From W0P28-013 sp963638355 (GTDB lineage: Bacteria > Bacteroidota > Bacteroidia > Bacteroidales > Paludibacteraceae): a stretch of DNA of 22,628 nucleotides. Under the pieces are notes generated by a model, which did no database searches, had not been told where the DNA came from, and saw nothing but the letters and a program-made list of their open reading frames with translations. The position numbers and the translations under genes are program-made. The DNA lies in the NCBI GenBank assembly GCA_963638355.1, contig CAVHRT010000019.1:1-22628 (forward strand). The letters are read 5' to 3'. This document shows positions 7,254-15,059 of the stretch, piece after piece (position 1 is the stretch's first letter; each line of letters begins with the position of its first letter).

Positions 7254-7667
7254 ATGCACCTAATAATCAACGACTTACAAGAAATAAATGCCGTAGCGCA
7301 GCAGTTTGTTGCGGTCATGCATGGGCGCACGCTTTTTGCGTTCTATGGCGAGATGGGCGCGGGCAAAACCACCTTCATCAAAGCCATTTGCGAAGTGCTG
7401 GGCGTGCAAGATGTGGTGAATTCGCCCACCTTTTCGATAGTGAACGACTACGCCACCGCCACGGGCGAACATATCTACCATTTCGATTTCTACCGTCTGA
7501 AAACGCCACAAGAGGCGCTCGATTTTGGCGTGGAAGAGTATTTTGCCAGCGGTTCGCTCTGCCTGATGGAGTGGCCCGAGCAAATTGGCACGCTCCTGCC
7601 CGACGATGTTGTACGCGTCGAGATCAAAGTAGAGAAAGATGGTAGCCGTGTCGTAGAAATTTGCTAA
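7254..7667 (+). CDS. tsaE: tRNA t6A37 biosynthesis ATPase TsaE
   Basis: TsaE is the small P-loop ATPase that works with TsaB, TsaC and TsaD to make N6-threonylcarbamoyladenosine at position 37 of ANN-decoding tRNAs. Signatures from the chosen start are Walker A GEMGAGKTT (32-40), SPTFSIVN (57-64), HFDFYRL (76-82) and MEWPE (105-109). An in-frame ATG at 7200 would add 18 residues, but these are encoded by low-complexity spacer DNA. The ATG at 7254 gives a normal 137-residue protein whose N-terminus (MHLIINDLQE) matches the family. The TAA stop at 7665-7667 is also the start of a promoter -7 box for rnpB. Confidence 0.93.
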   Translation: MHLIINDLQEINAVAQQFVAVMHGRTLFAFYGEMGAGKTTFIKAICEVLGVQDVVNSPTFSIVNDYATATGEHIYHFDFYRLKTPQEALDFGVEEYFASGSLCLMEWPEQIGTLLPDDVVRVEIKVEKDGSRVVEIC

Positions 7668-7672
7668 CTTTG
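7665..7672 (+). promoter_or_regulatory. -7 box of the rnpB promoter, overlapping the tsaE stop
   Basis: TAACTTTG matches the Bacteroidota consensus TAnnTTTG and begins on the TAA stop codon of tsaE. It lies about 18 bases before the first paired base of RNase P RNA, which fits a start point near 7680. No good TTTG -33 box is visible at the expected distance. The same octamer is the -7 box of dnaN in this window. Confidence 0.6.
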
Positions 7673-7687
7673 CAGGCTGAAAAATAG

Positions 7688-8047
7688 AGGTCAGTGGGGC
7701 GGTCTGTCGCGTACAATGTCAGAGTTGTGCGAGGAAAGTCCGGGCAACGCAGGGCAGCCATGCTTCCTAACGGGAAGTGGGTCGTGAGATTCAATCAGCG
7801 TTACAGAAAGAAAACCGCCTTCGGGCAAGGGTGAAACAGGCGAGGCAAGAGCTCACCGCTTGTGTGGCGACACGCAAGGCTACGGCGCATCATGGGTTGA
7901 AAGACCAAGTAAACCGACGTTACGAGAGCGGCCCGCTCCAGTCGGAGGGTAGGTCGATAGAGGCAAGTGGCGACATTTGTTCGAGATAGATGACAGACTT
8001 CGTGCCACGCGTACGAAACAAAACCCGGCTTATAGCCCCACTGGTCT
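7688..8047 (+). ncRNA. rnpB: RNase P RNA, bacterial class A
   Basis: This is the catalytic RNA that removes 5' leaders from pre-tRNAs. Terminal helix P1 is formed by 7690-7701 and 8035-8046 (12 pairs including two G-U). The conserved regions appear in the right order: GAGGAAAGTCCGGGC at 7732-7746, ACAGAAA at 7803-7809, AAGGGTGAAA at 7827-7836, AGATAGATGACA at 7984-7995 and ACCCGGCTTATAG near 8023-8035; the first and last can form P4. The length of about 360 nt is normal. Seven T residues at 8047-8053 follow P1 directly and probably end transcription. The promoter -7 box is at 7665-7672. The exact ends are estimated from P1. Confidence 0.96.
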
Positions 8048-8060
8048 TTTTTTGATTAAA

Positions 8061-8093
8061 AGATTTCAGATTTCAGATTTCAGATTTCAGATT
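8061..8093. repeat. Short tandem repeat of AGATTTC
   Basis: The 7-mer AGATTTC is repeated about 4.7 times without error just after the rnpB T run. Degenerate forms of the same word occur at about 16210-16245, 18762-18795 and 21248-21260. It carries no spacer structure and is not a CRISPR array. Confidence 0.9.
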
Positions 8094-8123
8094 GGGGTAA
8101 CCACAGCTAACTACGAAAAATAA

Positions 8124-8152
8124 ACACGGACGTGGCATGCCGCGTCTCTACA
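8124..8152. repeat. Dispersed palindromic repeat, copy 1
   Basis: The 29-nt element has a palindromic core, GACGTGGCATGCCGCGTC (8129-8146), which folds with one G-U pair. It differs from copy 2 (9348-9376) at only one position, in the same orientation. Copy 3 is inverted at 21357-21380. It lies between rnpB and the endonuclease gene. Confidence 0.9.
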
Positions 8153-8182
8153 AATAAAGCACACAGAAACCTTAATTTTTAT

Positions 8183-8207
8183 CCTCCCCCTTGGGGAAAC
8201 GAGGGGG
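8183..8207. repeat. C-rich/G-rich inverted element just upstream of the endonuclease start
   Basis: A CCTCCCCCTT run is followed 8 to 10 bases later by GAGGGGG, giving a short C5/G5 hairpin that ends 9 bases before the ATG at 8217. Related C-rich words (CCCCTAGCCC) follow the stop codons at 1207 and 21518. It could reduce access to the start codon, but it may simply be another intergenic repeat relic. Confidence 0.4.
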
Positions 8208-8216
8208 TATATCAAA

Positions 8217-9272
8217 ATGAAAAAACACACTATTCTTTTCTGCGCCATTGCACTTTGTGCTACAGGATTGCGCGCCGAAGCACCAGCCAACTACTACGCC
8301 TCAGCCGAAGGCAAAACAGGCGAAGCGTTGCGCCAAGCACTCTACAAAATCATCAGCGGACACACCAATGTGGGCTACGACGGACTTTGGAACGCCTACA
8401 AAACCACCGATGTCGATGCAAGCGGCAAAATCTGGGATATCTACTCCACTTGCTCGTTTAGCACAGGCGACAAATGCGGCAGTTACGGCAGCGTTTGCGA
8501 CTGCTACAACCGCGAGCACACCGTACCACAAAGTTGGTTCGGCAGCGGCAACATGAAAGCCGACCTTTTCAATGTCTACCCCACCGACGGCAAAGTAAAT
8601 GGTCAGCGCAGCAACTACCCCTACGGAGAATGCTCTAGCGGAAAAAATCTTGGCGGAAAAGCTCTCGGCAAATTAGGCACGTCAACTTTCAGCGGCTACA
8701 CATCGGTTGGAACCGTTTTTGAGCCTGTCGACCAATACAAAGGCGACCTCGCCCGCAGCGCATTCTACTGCGCCACAGCCTATGCCAACGACGCCTCGAG
8801 TTGGGGGCACACTTTTGGCAGCACCAGCGGTTTGAGCGCATATGGCATCGCACTTTTCATGAAATGGACACGCAACGATGCCGTTTCGGAGAAAGAGATC
8901 GATCGCAACGACGCCGTTCAAGTCAAGCAGAAAAACCGCAATCCATTCATCGATCACCCAGAGTTGGCAGAGTACATTTGGGGCGATAAAAAAGGTCAGG
9001 CATGGTACAGCAATGGCTCTACTGCCATCAAAACAAGCACGATTGCTGGGCTAGAGATCTATCCAAATCCTGCGAAAGATTTTGTAACCATCACCGCCGA
9101 AGCCGAAGAAATCAGTTACAGCATTGTTTCGCTATCAGGACAGACATTTGCGCAGGGCAACATCACCTCGGGACAAACCATCAGCCTCGAAAATCTGCAA
9201 ACGGGCGTTTATCTGCTGAAAATCAATGCCGATGGCCGCCAGCAAGTTGAGAAACTGCTCATTACGAAATAA
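8217..9272 (+). CDS. Secreted endonuclease I family nuclease with T9SS type A tail
   Basis: The 351-residue protein has a signal peptide (1-20, ending LRA before EAP), an endonuclease I domain (about 25-260) and a C-terminal sorting domain (about 275-351). The nuclease signatures are NREHTVPQSWF with catalytic His101 (98-108), DLFNVYPTDGKVNGQRSNYP (116-135) and NPFIDHPELAEYIWG. The family are metal-dependent, non-specific DNases/RNases. The tail starts IYPNPAKD (about 280-287) and ends in LLITK, a standard Por_Secre_tail. The enzyme is therefore likely exported through T9SS, perhaps for nucleic-acid scavenging. The gene is flanked on both sides by the same 29-nt palindromic repeat. No clear promoter or terminator was found. 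Confidence 0.93.
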   Translation: MKKHTILFCAIALCATGLRAEAPANYYASAEGKTGEALRQALYKIISGHTNVGYDGLWNAYKTTDVDASGKIWDIYSTCSFSTGDKCGSYGSVCDCYNREHTVPQSWFGSGNMKADLFNVYPTDGKVNGQRSNYPYGECSSGKNLGGKALGKLGTSTFSGYTSVGTVFEPVDQYKGDLARSAFYCATAYANDASSWGHTFGSTSGLSAYGIALFMKWTRNDAVSEKEIDRNDAVQVKQKNRNPFIDHPELAEYIWGDKKGQAWYSNGSTAIKTSTIAGLEIYPNPAKDFVTITAEAEEISYSIVSLSGQTFAQGNITSGQTISLENLQTGVYLLKINADGRQQVEKLLITK

Positions 9273-9347
9273 AGGTGAGAGGTTAGAGTTGAGAGGTTAT
9301 AGGAAATTAGGAATTAGGAATAATTCAGATTCCAAATGCAAAAAAAT

Positions 9348-9376
9348 ACACGGACGTGGCATGCCGCGTCCCTACA
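9348..9376. repeat. Dispersed palindromic repeat, copy 2
   Basis: This 29-nt element is a direct copy of 8124-8152, differing only at one base near its right end (CCC for TCT context). The core GACGTGGCATGCCGCGTC is identical. It lies in a 237-base spacer (9273-9509) that otherwise holds reiterated words such as GAGAGGTTAGAG and AATTAGGAATTAGG and no recognisable gene. Confidence 0.9.
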
Positions 9377-9509
9377 ATCTGATTCGACAGCAGATAGCAA
9401 AACAATAGAAACAGAAATTGCGCCAGCAATTTCGAGGAACTTAGGAACAATAGAAACTTTTTTAGGCTCTTACTAGTGCGTTCAACTCGTCAACCCATCA
9501 GCTAAAAAA

Positions 9510-10439
9510 ATGGACGAAACACAATACACCAACGAACCACAACGCAAGCACGAATCGGCTGGCGCAGCGTGGATTTTTGCAGCCATCGTAGCAATCCTAT
9601 GCTTGGGCGCTGCGGCATTCTTTTTCTGGCAAAAGTCGAAAACCACCGAAGCCGAAATGGCAGAAATGGTGGAGCAGATGACCTACGAAAAAGAGCAACT
9701 CGAGGCTGAATATCAGGATCTTTCGCTCGAAATGGAAGGCTTTTCGTACAAGACGAACAACGACTCGCTGCTGCAACTGCTCAACCAAGAACAGCAACAT
9801 GTGCAACTGCTGCTCGAGGAGTTACGCACCGTGAAAGCCACCAACGCACGCCGCATCGCCGAACTGAAAAAAGAGTTGGCATCGGTGCGCAAAGTGCTGG
9901 TCTACTACATTTCGCAAGTGGATTCGCTCAACACGGTGAACACCTCGCTGAAGGCTGAAAATCGCGAAGTTACAACCAAATATCATCAAGCCACCGAGAC
10001 GGCAGCACAACTCGAAAAAGAGAAGCAAAAACTCACCGAAAAAGTGTCGATCGCAGCACAACTCGATGCGCGCGACATCACCGTGACCACACTCAACAAG
10101 CGCGAAAAGAAGACCACGCGCCTATCGAAAATTGCGCTGATGCAGTTCGATTTCACCATCGCCAAGAACAACACCGCCGAGCCTGGCATGAAAACTATCT
10201 ATCTGCGGCTTGTTACGCCCACCGACGAGGTGATGCAAAAACGCCAGTCGGACACCTTCCGCTACGAAAACCGCAACATCGCCTTTTCGAGCAAACGCAC
10301 GGTGGAATATAGCGGCGAAGATCTGCCCGTAACCATCTACTGGACCGTCGACGAGACGCTCATCGAAGGCACCTACCGCGTCGAGCTCTTTGCCGATGGC
10401 AACCTGATTGGAACCAAAAATTTTGATCTGAAAAAATGA
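9510..10439 (+). CDS. Single-pass membrane protein with long coiled coil (Bacteroidota conserved hypothetical)
   Basis: The 309-residue protein has a short polar N-terminus, one membrane helix (about 19-41, WIFAAIVAILCLGAAAFFFW), a long charged coiled coil (about 45-195, rich in Glu, Lys and Gln heptads) and a C-terminal beta domain (about 205-309, ending NLIGTKNFDLKK). No enzymatic motif was found. Similar Bacteroidota proteins exist and are sometimes labelled as chromosome-partitioning proteins, a name not supported by any ParA motif here. The helix would place the coiled coil and beta domain in the periplasm. The stop overlaps the PAP2 gene start (ATGA at 10436-10439), so the two proteins are probably made together. 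Confidence 0.8.
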   Translation: MDETQYTNEPQRKHESAGAAWIFAAIVAILCLGAAAFFFWQKSKTTEAEMAEMVEQMTYEKEQLEAEYQDLSLEMEGFSYKTNNDSLLQLLNQEQQHVQLLLEELRTVKATNARRIAELKKELASVRKVLVYYISQVDSLNTVNTSLKAENREVTTKYHQATETAAQLEKEKQKLTEKVSIAAQLDARDITVTTLNKREKKTTRLSKIALMQFDFTIAKNNTAEPGMKTIYLRLVTPTDEVMQKRQSDTFRYENRNIAFSSKRTVEYSGEDLPVTIYWTVDETLIEGTYRVELFADGNLIGTKNFDLKK

Positions 10440-11110
10440 AAGAAAACAAAGGTCCCATCATTTTTCTGACCCTTTGGGCTGCGTTTGTGGTGGCACTGCT
10501 CGTTGCCATAGTCAGCACCGACCAAGCCGCGCTGCACCAAATGCTCACGCTCGACTATCTGTCGCACTGCAGCGATGCGAGCATTGCTTTTCAAGATCAT
10601 TTTTTTCGCTACATCACCTACCTTGGCGCCAGCGTTCCATTCATCGTGGGCGCACTACTGCTGTTCTACAAAGTGGGCGACGGGCTGTTTGTGATTGTGG
10701 CTCAATTGGTTACCACGCTTTTTGTTTTTCCAGTGAAAAAGATTGTTGCTGCGCCGCGTCCGAGCCTCTATTTCTCCGAAAATTTTCCTGACATCACACT
10801 GCACCAAGTCGATGGCGTGCATCTGCACCACATGAATAGTTTTCCGTCGGGACACACGGCGGCCGTCTTCTCGCTGATGCTCTGCCTCACATTCATCTGC
10901 CGCAAAAAACCGTGGACTGCCCCACTCTTTTTCGTCTTGGCAGCGGCAACCGCCTATTCGCGCATCTATCTATCGCAACATTTTGCCGAAGATGTGTGCT
11001 GTGGCGCAGTTTTTGGCGTTCTCGCCACCCTTCTCACCGCCTACTTCTACTATCGATATCCGAAAAATTGGGAGCAAAAGCCGATTTATAAGTTGAAAAG
11101 TAACAAGTAG
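10436..11110 (+). CDS. PAP2-family membrane phosphatase
   Basis: The 224-residue integral membrane protein, with about six predicted helices, has all three acid-phosphatase motifs: KKIVAAPRP (101-109), PSGH (137-140) and SRIYLSQHFAED (175-186, with His182 and Asp186). The family hydrolyses membrane phospholipid phosphates such as phosphatidate, phosphatidylglycerophosphate or undecaprenyl pyrophosphate; the exact substrate cannot be told from sequence. It starts inside the stop codon of the coiled-coil gene. The final codons (Ser-Asn-Lys-stop) are encoded by a dispersed CAAGTAGC repeat that runs on into the spacer, so the natural C-terminus has been supplied by repeat DNA. Confidence 0.92.
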   Translation: MKENKGPIIFLTLWAAFVVALLVAIVSTDQAALHQMLTLDYLSHCSDASIAFQDHFFRYITYLGASVPFIVGALLLFYKVGDGLFVIVAQLVTTLFVFPVKKIVAAPRPSLYFSENFPDITLHQVDGVHLHHMNSFPSGHTAAVFSLMLCLTFICRKKPWTAPLFFVLAAATAYSRIYLSQHFAEDVCCGAVFGVLATLLTAYFYYRYPKNWEQKPIYKLKSNK

Positions 11111-11137
11111 CAAGTAGCAAGATTGGGATACTGCAAA
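11098..11137. repeat. CAAGTAGC-word repeat overlapping the PAP2 stop codon
   Basis: Repeated AAGTAGC/AAGTAAC words followed by ATTGGGATACTGCAA resemble the segment at 17651-17695 (AAGTAACAAGTCGCAAG then ATTGGCTACTGCAA). The similarity covers about 35-40 bases in the same orientation. The remaining spacer to 11243 is AT-rich and has no clear promoter. Confidence 0.6.
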
Positions 11138-11243
11138 TAAAAATCTGCAAAGCGCAATTACCGATATTATTCATTTTTCATTTTCATTGTTTATTTTGCG
11201 CCAAAGTACAAAAGCCCCATTTCACGCCACTATCAATTGAAAG

Positions 11244-11969
11244 ATGATTTACACTCAACAGTATAAGATCATTCCGCAGGAGGTCGATTTCACCTGTCGT
11301 CAGTCGCTGCCATCGCTGGGCAACTGCCTGCTCGATGCAGCAAGTCTGTCGGCCGCCACATTCGGTTTGGGGCTAAACGATCTGAGTCAGCGCGGACTCA
11401 CTTGGGTGGTGTCGCGCCTGCACATCAGCCTGAAACGCAGTGCACGACTGCAAGAAGTCATCACCATCGACACTTGGCCGCGCGACTGCAACAGACTAGC
11501 CTCGGCGCGTTACTACCGCATCACGGGCGACGACGGCGCAGTCATTGGCAACTGCACATCGCTCTGGTCGGTCATCAATTTCGAAACACGCCGCCCCGTC
11601 GACCTGCTCACCGAAGCCGATTTGCGCCCATTCATCACCGAACAGGAGGTGGACACGCGTCTGCCCATGCGCATCGACGAACTGCACTCCGAACCCATCG
11701 CCACACACACCGTGCGCTACAGCGACCTCGATTTCAATGTGCACACCAACAGCATGAAATATGTGCAATGGATGCTCGACACACTGCCACTCGAACAATT
11801 CCAACATCGGCACATCGCTGCATTCGACATCAACTACGCACACGAGGCGCGATTTGGTCAAGAGGTGAAAATCCTGCGCAACGAGATTGATGGCGGCTAC
11901 CATTTCGACCTGAAATCAGACGAAAACAAGTCGTTCTGCAAAGCCAAAATCCTGTTCGAAAACGACTAA
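11244..11969 (+). CDS. Acyl-ACP thioesterase (FatA/FatB-like)
   Basis: The 241-residue double-hotdog protein resembles the acyl-ACP thioesterase family (PF01643), which releases fatty acids from acyl carrier protein in the cytoplasm. The first hotdog (about 1-125) contains TWVVSRLHI and the conserved DTWPR; the second (about 150-241) contains FNVHTNSMKYVQW, with likely catalytic Asn165 and His167. The length is normal for the bacterial form. It follows a PAP2 phosphatase, also a lipid enzyme, but a 133-base spacer separates them. It ends upstream of the dnaN promoter; a weak AT hairpin at 11957-11983 has no T run. Confidence 0.9.
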   Translation: MIYTQQYKIIPQEVDFTCRQSLPSLGNCLLDAASLSAATFGLGLNDLSQRGLTWVVSRLHISLKRSARLQEVITIDTWPRDCNRLASARYYRITGDDGAVIGNCTSLWSVINFETRRPVDLLTEADLRPFITEQEVDTRLPMRIDELHSEPIATHTVRYSDLDFNVHTNSMKYVQWMLDTLPLEQFQHRHIAAFDINYAHEARFGQEVKILRNEIDGGYHFDLKSDENKSFCKAKILFEND

Positions 11970-12002
11970 AAATCCGTTTTTCGCAAAAAAATCGCCAAAA
12001 AT

Positions 12003-12033
12003 TTTGCTTTGTCAAAAAAGTTTCGTAACTTTG
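12003..12033 (+). promoter_or_regulatory. Promoter of dnaN
   Basis: TTTG at 12003-12006, 19 bases, then TAACTTTG at 12026-12033 is a full match to the Bacteroidota primary sigma consensus. Transcription should begin near 12040, giving a leader of about 33 bases before the dnaN ATG at 12073. Confidence 0.75.
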
Positions 12034-12072
12034 CAAATTGCGATAGATAATAAAAAATAAAACCTATAGATT

Positions 12073-13197
12073 ATGAAATTCACCGTATCAAGCACGGCTC
12101 TATTGAGTCGTCTACAAGCAGTTGGGCGCGTCATTCTCAGCAAAAATAGCCTAGAGATTCTCAACAATTTTCTGCTGAGAGTTGAAGGTAACACGCTCAC
12201 CATCACGGCTTCCGACTTGGAAACCACACTCATAACTTCGCTCGAAGTGCAAGCCTCGGCCGACATCTGCTTGGCCATCGATGCTAAGCTGCTCACCGAA
12301 TCACTCAAAGAGTTTTCGGAGCAACCACTGCAGTTCGAGATCGACGACGAGAACCTTTCGGTAGTGCTGAAAACCGACAATGGTAACTACAACTTCATCG
12401 GCAAACGCGGCAACGAGTTCCCACAACTGCCAGCCCTTGGCGACGAGGCACAATCGTTCAGCATGCCTGTGAATGTGCTGACAAACGGCGTTTCGCGCGC
12501 ATTGTTCGCCACCGCCACCGACGATCTGCGTCCAACCATGACGGGCATTCTGTTCGACATCAAACCAGAGAACATCACCTTTGTTGCCACCGACGCTCAC
12601 AAACTGGTGCGCTGCATCAACACGCAGATTAAGAGCGAAATCGAAGCCACATTCATTCTGCCAAAAAAACCTGCAACGCTCATCAAATCGATTATCGGCA
12701 AAGACGAAAGCGATGTAGAAGTCCGTTTCGACAAGAAAAACATCATTTTCGAACTGCCTTTGTACACCATAGTTTGCCGCCAAATCGAAGGTCGCTACCC
12801 GAACTACAATGGTGTAATTCCGCAAAATAGTCCGTTCAAACTCACAGTCGACCGCCTGACGCTGATAAACGCCGCCAGACGCGTGCATGCCTTTTCGAAC
12901 CAAGGCACAGAACTTGTGAAATTTGCCATCAGTGCCGATAACATTGTGATAACCGCGCAAGACGTCGACCTCTCGACCTCGGGCGAAGAGACCATTCCTT
13001 GCCAATACGAAGGCGATCCGCTAGAAATCGGTTTCAAAGAGCCATTCCTCGTCGAGATTCTGAACAACATCAACAGTGCCGATGTTGTGCTGCACCTCAT
13101 CGACCAATCGCGCGCTGTAACCATTGAACCGATCGAAAACGAGAAAGACGAAAACCTGCTGATGCTGCTGATGCCAATGATGCTGAATCAGATTTAA
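12073..13197 (+). CDS. dnaN: DNA polymerase III beta subunit (sliding clamp)
   Basis: The 374-residue protein matches the three-domain bacterial clamp throughout. It starts MKFTVSSTALLSRLQAVGRVI and includes ASDLETTL (48-55), RPTMTGILFD in the middle domain and IEGRYPNYNGVIP in the third region; it ends with a hydrophobic LLMPMML segment. The clamp dimerises on DNA and tethers DNA polymerase III. It has its own promoter and is followed 2 bases later by prmC and then an S41 lipoprotein, so the three are likely one transcript. dnaA is not adjacent, and no DnaA-box cluster was recognised. Confidence 0.97.
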   Translation: MKFTVSSTALLSRLQAVGRVILSKNSLEILNNFLLRVEGNTLTITASDLETTLITSLEVQASADICLAIDAKLLTESLKEFSEQPLQFEIDDENLSVVLKTDNGNYNFIGKRGNEFPQLPALGDEAQSFSMPVNVLTNGVSRALFATATDDLRPTMTGILFDIKPENITFVATDAHKLVRCINTQIKSEIEATFILPKKPATLIKSIIGKDESDVEVRFDKKNIIFELPLYTIVCRQIEGRYPNYNGVIPQNSPFKLTVDRLTLINAARRVHAFSNQGTELVKFAISADNIVITAQDVDLSTSGEETIPCQYEGDPLEIGFKEPFLVEILNNINSADVVLHLIDQSRAVTIEPIENEKDENLLMLLMPMMLNQI

Positions 13198-13199
13198 GC

Positions 13200-14036
13200 A
13201 TGTCCGCAGCACGACAAATAGAATCGGAGCTTTCAACTTTTTATCCGCAAGGAGAGTTGAAGGCTCTTGTTCGTTTGCTGCTCTACGAAGTAGCAGGCTG
13301 GGAGCCAACCGACCTGCTCACCCACCCCGAATGGACGCTCACGCCTGCGCAACAAGCCCAGATTGACGATGCCGTGGCGCGACTGAAACGCTACGAGCCG
13401 ATTCAGTACATTGTTGGACACGTCGATTTTTGCGGAGCGACGATTTCTGTCGACAAAAATGTGCTGATTCCGCGCCCAGAGACGGCAGAATTAGTCGATT
13501 TAGTAGAAAAAAATGTGTCGAAAAATGCTCGTTTGCTCGACATTGGCACAGGCAGCGGCTGCATTGCCATTGCGCTAGCCAAACGCCTGCCCGAGGCGCA
13601 CATCACCGCCTGCGACATTTCGGACGATGCTCTAAATCTCGCCAAAAAAAATGCCGAACAAAACGGTGTGAAAATCGATTTCGAGAAAATCGACATACTG
13701 AATGCGCCCGAAATCAGCCAAAAATTCGATGCCATAGTGAGCAATCCGCCCTACGTGATGCAGCGCGAAAAAAGCCAAATGCAGCCAAATGTGCTCGACT
13801 ACGAACCCGCGCTAGCACTCTTCGTTGCCGATGATAATCCGCTGATTTTCTACGACCGCATTGCCGATTTTGCCAAAACGAGCCTTGCCAACAACGGCGA
13901 ACTTTTCTTCGAGATAAATCACCTGCTCGCCCACGAAACTGCCGAACTGATGCTGGAAAAAGGCTTTAACAGCGCGGAATTGGTGAAGGATTGCTTCGAG
14001 AAAGAGAGATTTTTGATAATGAGGAGTGAAAGTTAA
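13200..14036 (+). CDS. prmC: Peptide chain release factor glutamine methyltransferase PrmC
   Basis: The 278-residue SAM-dependent methyltransferase modifies the GGQ glutamine of release factors RF1 and RF2. It has the N-terminal helical substrate-binding domain (about 1-85), the PRPETAELV motif (91-99), the SAM-binding LDIGTGSG (113-120) and the catalytic NPPYV (182-186). The length is typical. It begins 2 bases after the dnaN stop and ends 1 base before the ATG of the next gene, so it is almost certainly in the dnaN transcript. Confidence 0.96.
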   Translation: MSAARQIESELSTFYPQGELKALVRLLLYEVAGWEPTDLLTHPEWTLTPAQQAQIDDAVARLKRYEPIQYIVGHVDFCGATISVDKNVLIPRPETAELVDLVEKNVSKNARLLDIGTGSGCIAIALAKRLPEAHITACDISDDALNLAKKNAEQNGVKIDFEKIDILNAPEISQKFDAIVSNPPYVMQREKSQMQPNVLDYEPALALFVADDNPLIFYDRIADFAKTSLANNGELFFEINHLLAHETAELMLEKGFNSAELVKDCFEKERFLIMRSES

Positions 14037-14037
14037 C

Positions 14038-15048
14038 ATGAAACGCTACTGCATCATATTTTTCAGTCTGCTGCTGATTTCGTGTTCGAAACAGTCGGAG
14101 AGTCTGCAGCCGAACACGCCTGTTGGCAATTTCGAGGCGTTATGGCAAATTGTCGACGAAAAATACTGCTATTTCGACGAGAAAAACATCGATTGGGACG
14201 CTATTCACAACCAATATCTGCCGCAAATTGAAGCCCTCGACACCAAAGATGAGCGCGCGCTTTTTCGAGTTTTGGCAAGCATGCTCGATTCGTTGCGCGA
14301 CGGTCATGTGAACCTCTACTCCGATTTCGATGTTTCGCACACCACATCGTGGTACGATTCGCTGCCCGTAAGCTACAACAGTACGCTGATTTCCAACTAC
14401 TTAAGCGATTATCAGACGGCAGGCGGCCTCTATTACACGCGCCTTGCCAACGACCGCATCGGCTACATTCGTTATAGTTCGTTCGAGAGCAGTTTCACCG
14501 CACGAAATATGTGGTATGTGCTCGATTATTTCGCTGATTGTCAAGGACTTATAGTCGATGTGCGAAGCAACGGCGGCGGCAACAACGACTATGCCTACAA
14601 ACTGGCGTCGACATTTTTCGAAAATAGCGAAACTGTGGGCTATTGGCAGCACAAAACTGGCAAAGGGCACAACGATTTTTCGGAACTGCAGCCCATCGAG
14701 GTCGACGCATCGCTCATGCAGTGCAAGTGGCTGCGTCCCGTGGCAGTGCTGATAAACAGCCGTTGCTACAGCGCAACCAACAGTTTTGCCAACGCCATGC
14801 GCTATGCTCCTTACGCAACGCTTGTGGGCGGACAGACGGGCGGCGGCGGCGGACTGCCAATGTCGTACGAACTACCCAACGGCTGGCTCATTCGCTTGTC
14901 GAGCGTGCCGATGTACGACCGCGACAAACGCTCCATCGAAAGCGGCATTCAGCCCGATGTAGCAGTGAACCTGACCGACGCCATGACCGCACAAGGCAAA
15001 GACGACCTGATAGAAAAGGCCATCGAAATTTTGCTTTCAGAGAAATAA
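14038..15048 (+). CDS. S41-family (C-terminal-processing-like) peptidase lipoprotein
   Basis: The 336-residue lipoprotein has a lipobox with Cys16 (LLLISC) and an N-terminal tricorn-C1-like helical segment (about 30-95, FEALWQIVDEKYCYFD and LRDGHVNLY). The S41 catalytic core (about 135-315) includes DVRSNGGG (174-181), RCYSATNSF with probable nucleophile Ser245, and GGQTGGGGGLP. It would be a periplasmic or surface serine protease; no PDZ domain is evident. I chose the ATG at 14038, one base after the prmC stop, over an in-frame GTG at 14026, because it gives a clean short signal peptide. The gene ends only 11 bases from the convergent gene stop at 15060, with no terminator hairpin between them. 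Confidence 0.9.
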   Translation: MKRYCIIFFSLLLISCSKQSESLQPNTPVGNFEALWQIVDEKYCYFDEKNIDWDAIHNQYLPQIEALDTKDERALFRVLASMLDSLRDGHVNLYSDFDVSHTTSWYDSLPVSYNSTLISNYLSDYQTAGGLYYTRLANDRIGYIRYSSFESSFTARNMWYVLDYFADCQGLIVDVRSNGGGNNDYAYKLASTFFENSETVGYWQHKTGKGHNDFSELQPIEVDASLMQCKWLRPVAVLINSRCYSATNSFANAMRYAPYATLVGGQTGGGGGLPMSYELPNGWLIRLSSVPMYDRDKRSIESGIQPDVAVNLTDAMTAQGKDDLIEKAIEILLSEK

Positions 15049-15059
15049 CTCTCTAAAAA

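Noticed and set aside
7777..7989. Small plus-strand frame of 70 codons
   Set aside because: It lies entirely inside the RNase P RNA gene.
8061..8093. Possible CRISPR-like array
   Set aside because: It is an uninterrupted 7-mer tandem repeat with no spacers, and no cas genes are nearby.
11957..11983. Possible terminator after the thioesterase gene
   Set aside because: The hairpin is short, bulged and AT-rich and is not followed by a T run on the plus strand.
12003..12072. Possible replication origin beside dnaN
   Set aside because: No dnaA gene and no recognisable cluster of DnaA boxes; the spacer is short and explained by a promoter.
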